Positions 4,834 through 5,198 of a stretch of DNA of 5,198 nucleotides are shown piece after piece. The notes below the pieces were generated by a model that saw only the letters and a list, made by a program, of their open reading frames with translations, was not told where the DNA came from and did no database searches. The DNA is from Klenkia sp. (GTDB taxonomy: Bacteria > Actinomycetota > Actinomycetes > Mycobacteriales > Geodermatophilaceae), in NCBI GenBank assembly GCA_025966215.1, contig JAOPVM010000375.1, forward strand, positions 1-5,198, given 5' to 3'. Numbering within the stretch: the first letter of the stretch is position 1; every line of letters starts with the position of its first letter. A program made the position numbers and the translations under genes.

Positions 4834-5198
4834 TCAGCCGCGCAGCCGGTCGAGGACGATCTCGGTGCCGTCGGGGCGGTGGGTGCGCCAACGTCTGCCC
4901 GGTGGCGCTCCGTCGTCGCGTTCGACGCGGAACCCGTGGTGGACCTTGGTGTGGTGGCGTTCGCAGAGCAGCGCCGAGTTGTCGAGTGAGGTGTCGCCGT
5001 CGTCGCGGAGCCACTCGAGCAGGTGGTGGACGTCGCACCAGTGCGTCGGGGCGTGACAGCCGGCGAACACGCAGTGCCCGTCCCGGGCCTCGACGGCCTT
5101 GCGGATGTGCGGTGGGACCACCCGCTTGCTGCGGCCGACGTCGAGGGGGAGCCCGGCGGGGCCCATCACGATGCGGGTGACCGAGGAGTCGCAGGCGA
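4834..5198 (-). CDS. HNH endonuclease of the DUF222/13E12-repeat type, C-terminal 120 residues
   Basis: The frame enters from the right edge and reads CDSSVTRIVMGPAG, then GRSKRVVPPHIRKAVEARDG, the linker typical of DUF222-HNH proteins. The HNH module follows. C42 and C47 (HCVFAGC) and C78 are likely zinc ligands, CDVHHLLEW (54-62) holds the catalytic His, N73 is the central Asn, and LLCERHH (76-82) is the last part, followed by a short tail ending DRLRG. Numbering is from the first whole codon visible. The family (REP13E12-like in mycobacteria) is multi-copy and spreads within actinobacterial genomes, and a nuclease role on DNA is inferred from the HNH fold. Roughly the DUF222 half lies outside the window. 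An internal GTG/ATG pair at 5164-5169 is not the start, because the family sequence continues upstream of it to the edge. All expected HNH residues are present, so this copy looks intact as far as seen. Confidence 0.9.
   Translation of the reverse strand, partial: ACDSSVTRIVMGPAGLPLDVGRSKRVVPPHIRKAVEARDGHCVFAGCHAPTHWCDVHHLLEWLRDDGDTSLDNSALLCERHHTKVHHGFRVERDDGAPPGRRWRTHRPDGTEIVLDRLRG

Noticed and set aside
4660..5180. Plus-strand open frames over the membrane protein and HNH gene
   Set aside because: Arg/Gly-rich translations without motifs; the minus-strand HNH motif is unambiguous.
1..5198. A defence system, CRISPR array, tRNA or novel multi-gene system
   Set aside because: No repeat array, RNA fold or gene set of that kind was seen; the genes are mostly core metabolic or regulatory families.

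Overview
The window is very GC-rich, uses many GTG starts and almost only G/C third positions, and encodes families typical of Actinomycetota. These include a Fur-family regulator next to ygfZ, a class IV aminotransferase of the aminodeoxychorismate lyase type, and a DUF222-type HNH endonuclease. A high-GC actinobacterium, possibly of the Geodermatophilaceae or a relative, fits; the family-level guess is inference only.

Left part (1-2033, minus strand): a compact operon read right to left. A Fur-family regulator (1550-2020) is followed by ygfZ (435-1553) and then a beta-keto acid cleavage enzyme (BKACE/DUF849) cut by the left edge. Both junctions are 4-base stop/start overlaps (ATGA and GTGA), so the three are probably co-transcribed and translationally coupled. 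Directly upstream on the same strand lies a 324-residue protein resembling half of a squalene cyclase (2031-3005). The fur promoter appears to be built into its stop codon.

Middle (3006-4095): a 33-bp divergent spacer separates the cyclase-like gene from a plus-strand pair, a 67-residue zinc-ribbon protein and a pabC-like aminotransferase (4-base gap). Three starts here (fur, cyclase-like, zinc ribbon) share a TANNNT hexamer 6-7 nt before the start codon and lack a Shine-Dalgarno sequence at usable distance, as expected for leaderless mRNAs. PabC makes the p-aminobenzoate part of folate and YgfZ is a folate-binding Fe-S maintenance protein, so the neighbourhood has a one-carbon/Fe-S flavour. 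The link between the two transcripts is inference.

Right part (4096-5198): a decayed region. A P-loop (uridine kinase-like) gene is intact to residue 126, then broken by an exact 16-bp tandem duplication that shifts the frame. Its 3' part is also missing after about position 4597, where the sequence becomes the antisense of a small two-helix membrane protein gene. The 3' part of an HNH endonuclease gene enters from the right edge on the minus strand. I found no RNA genes, CRISPR arrays, insertion sequences or obviously new multi-gene system. The most notable signals are the duplication-broken kinase and the repeated leaderless promoter architecture.
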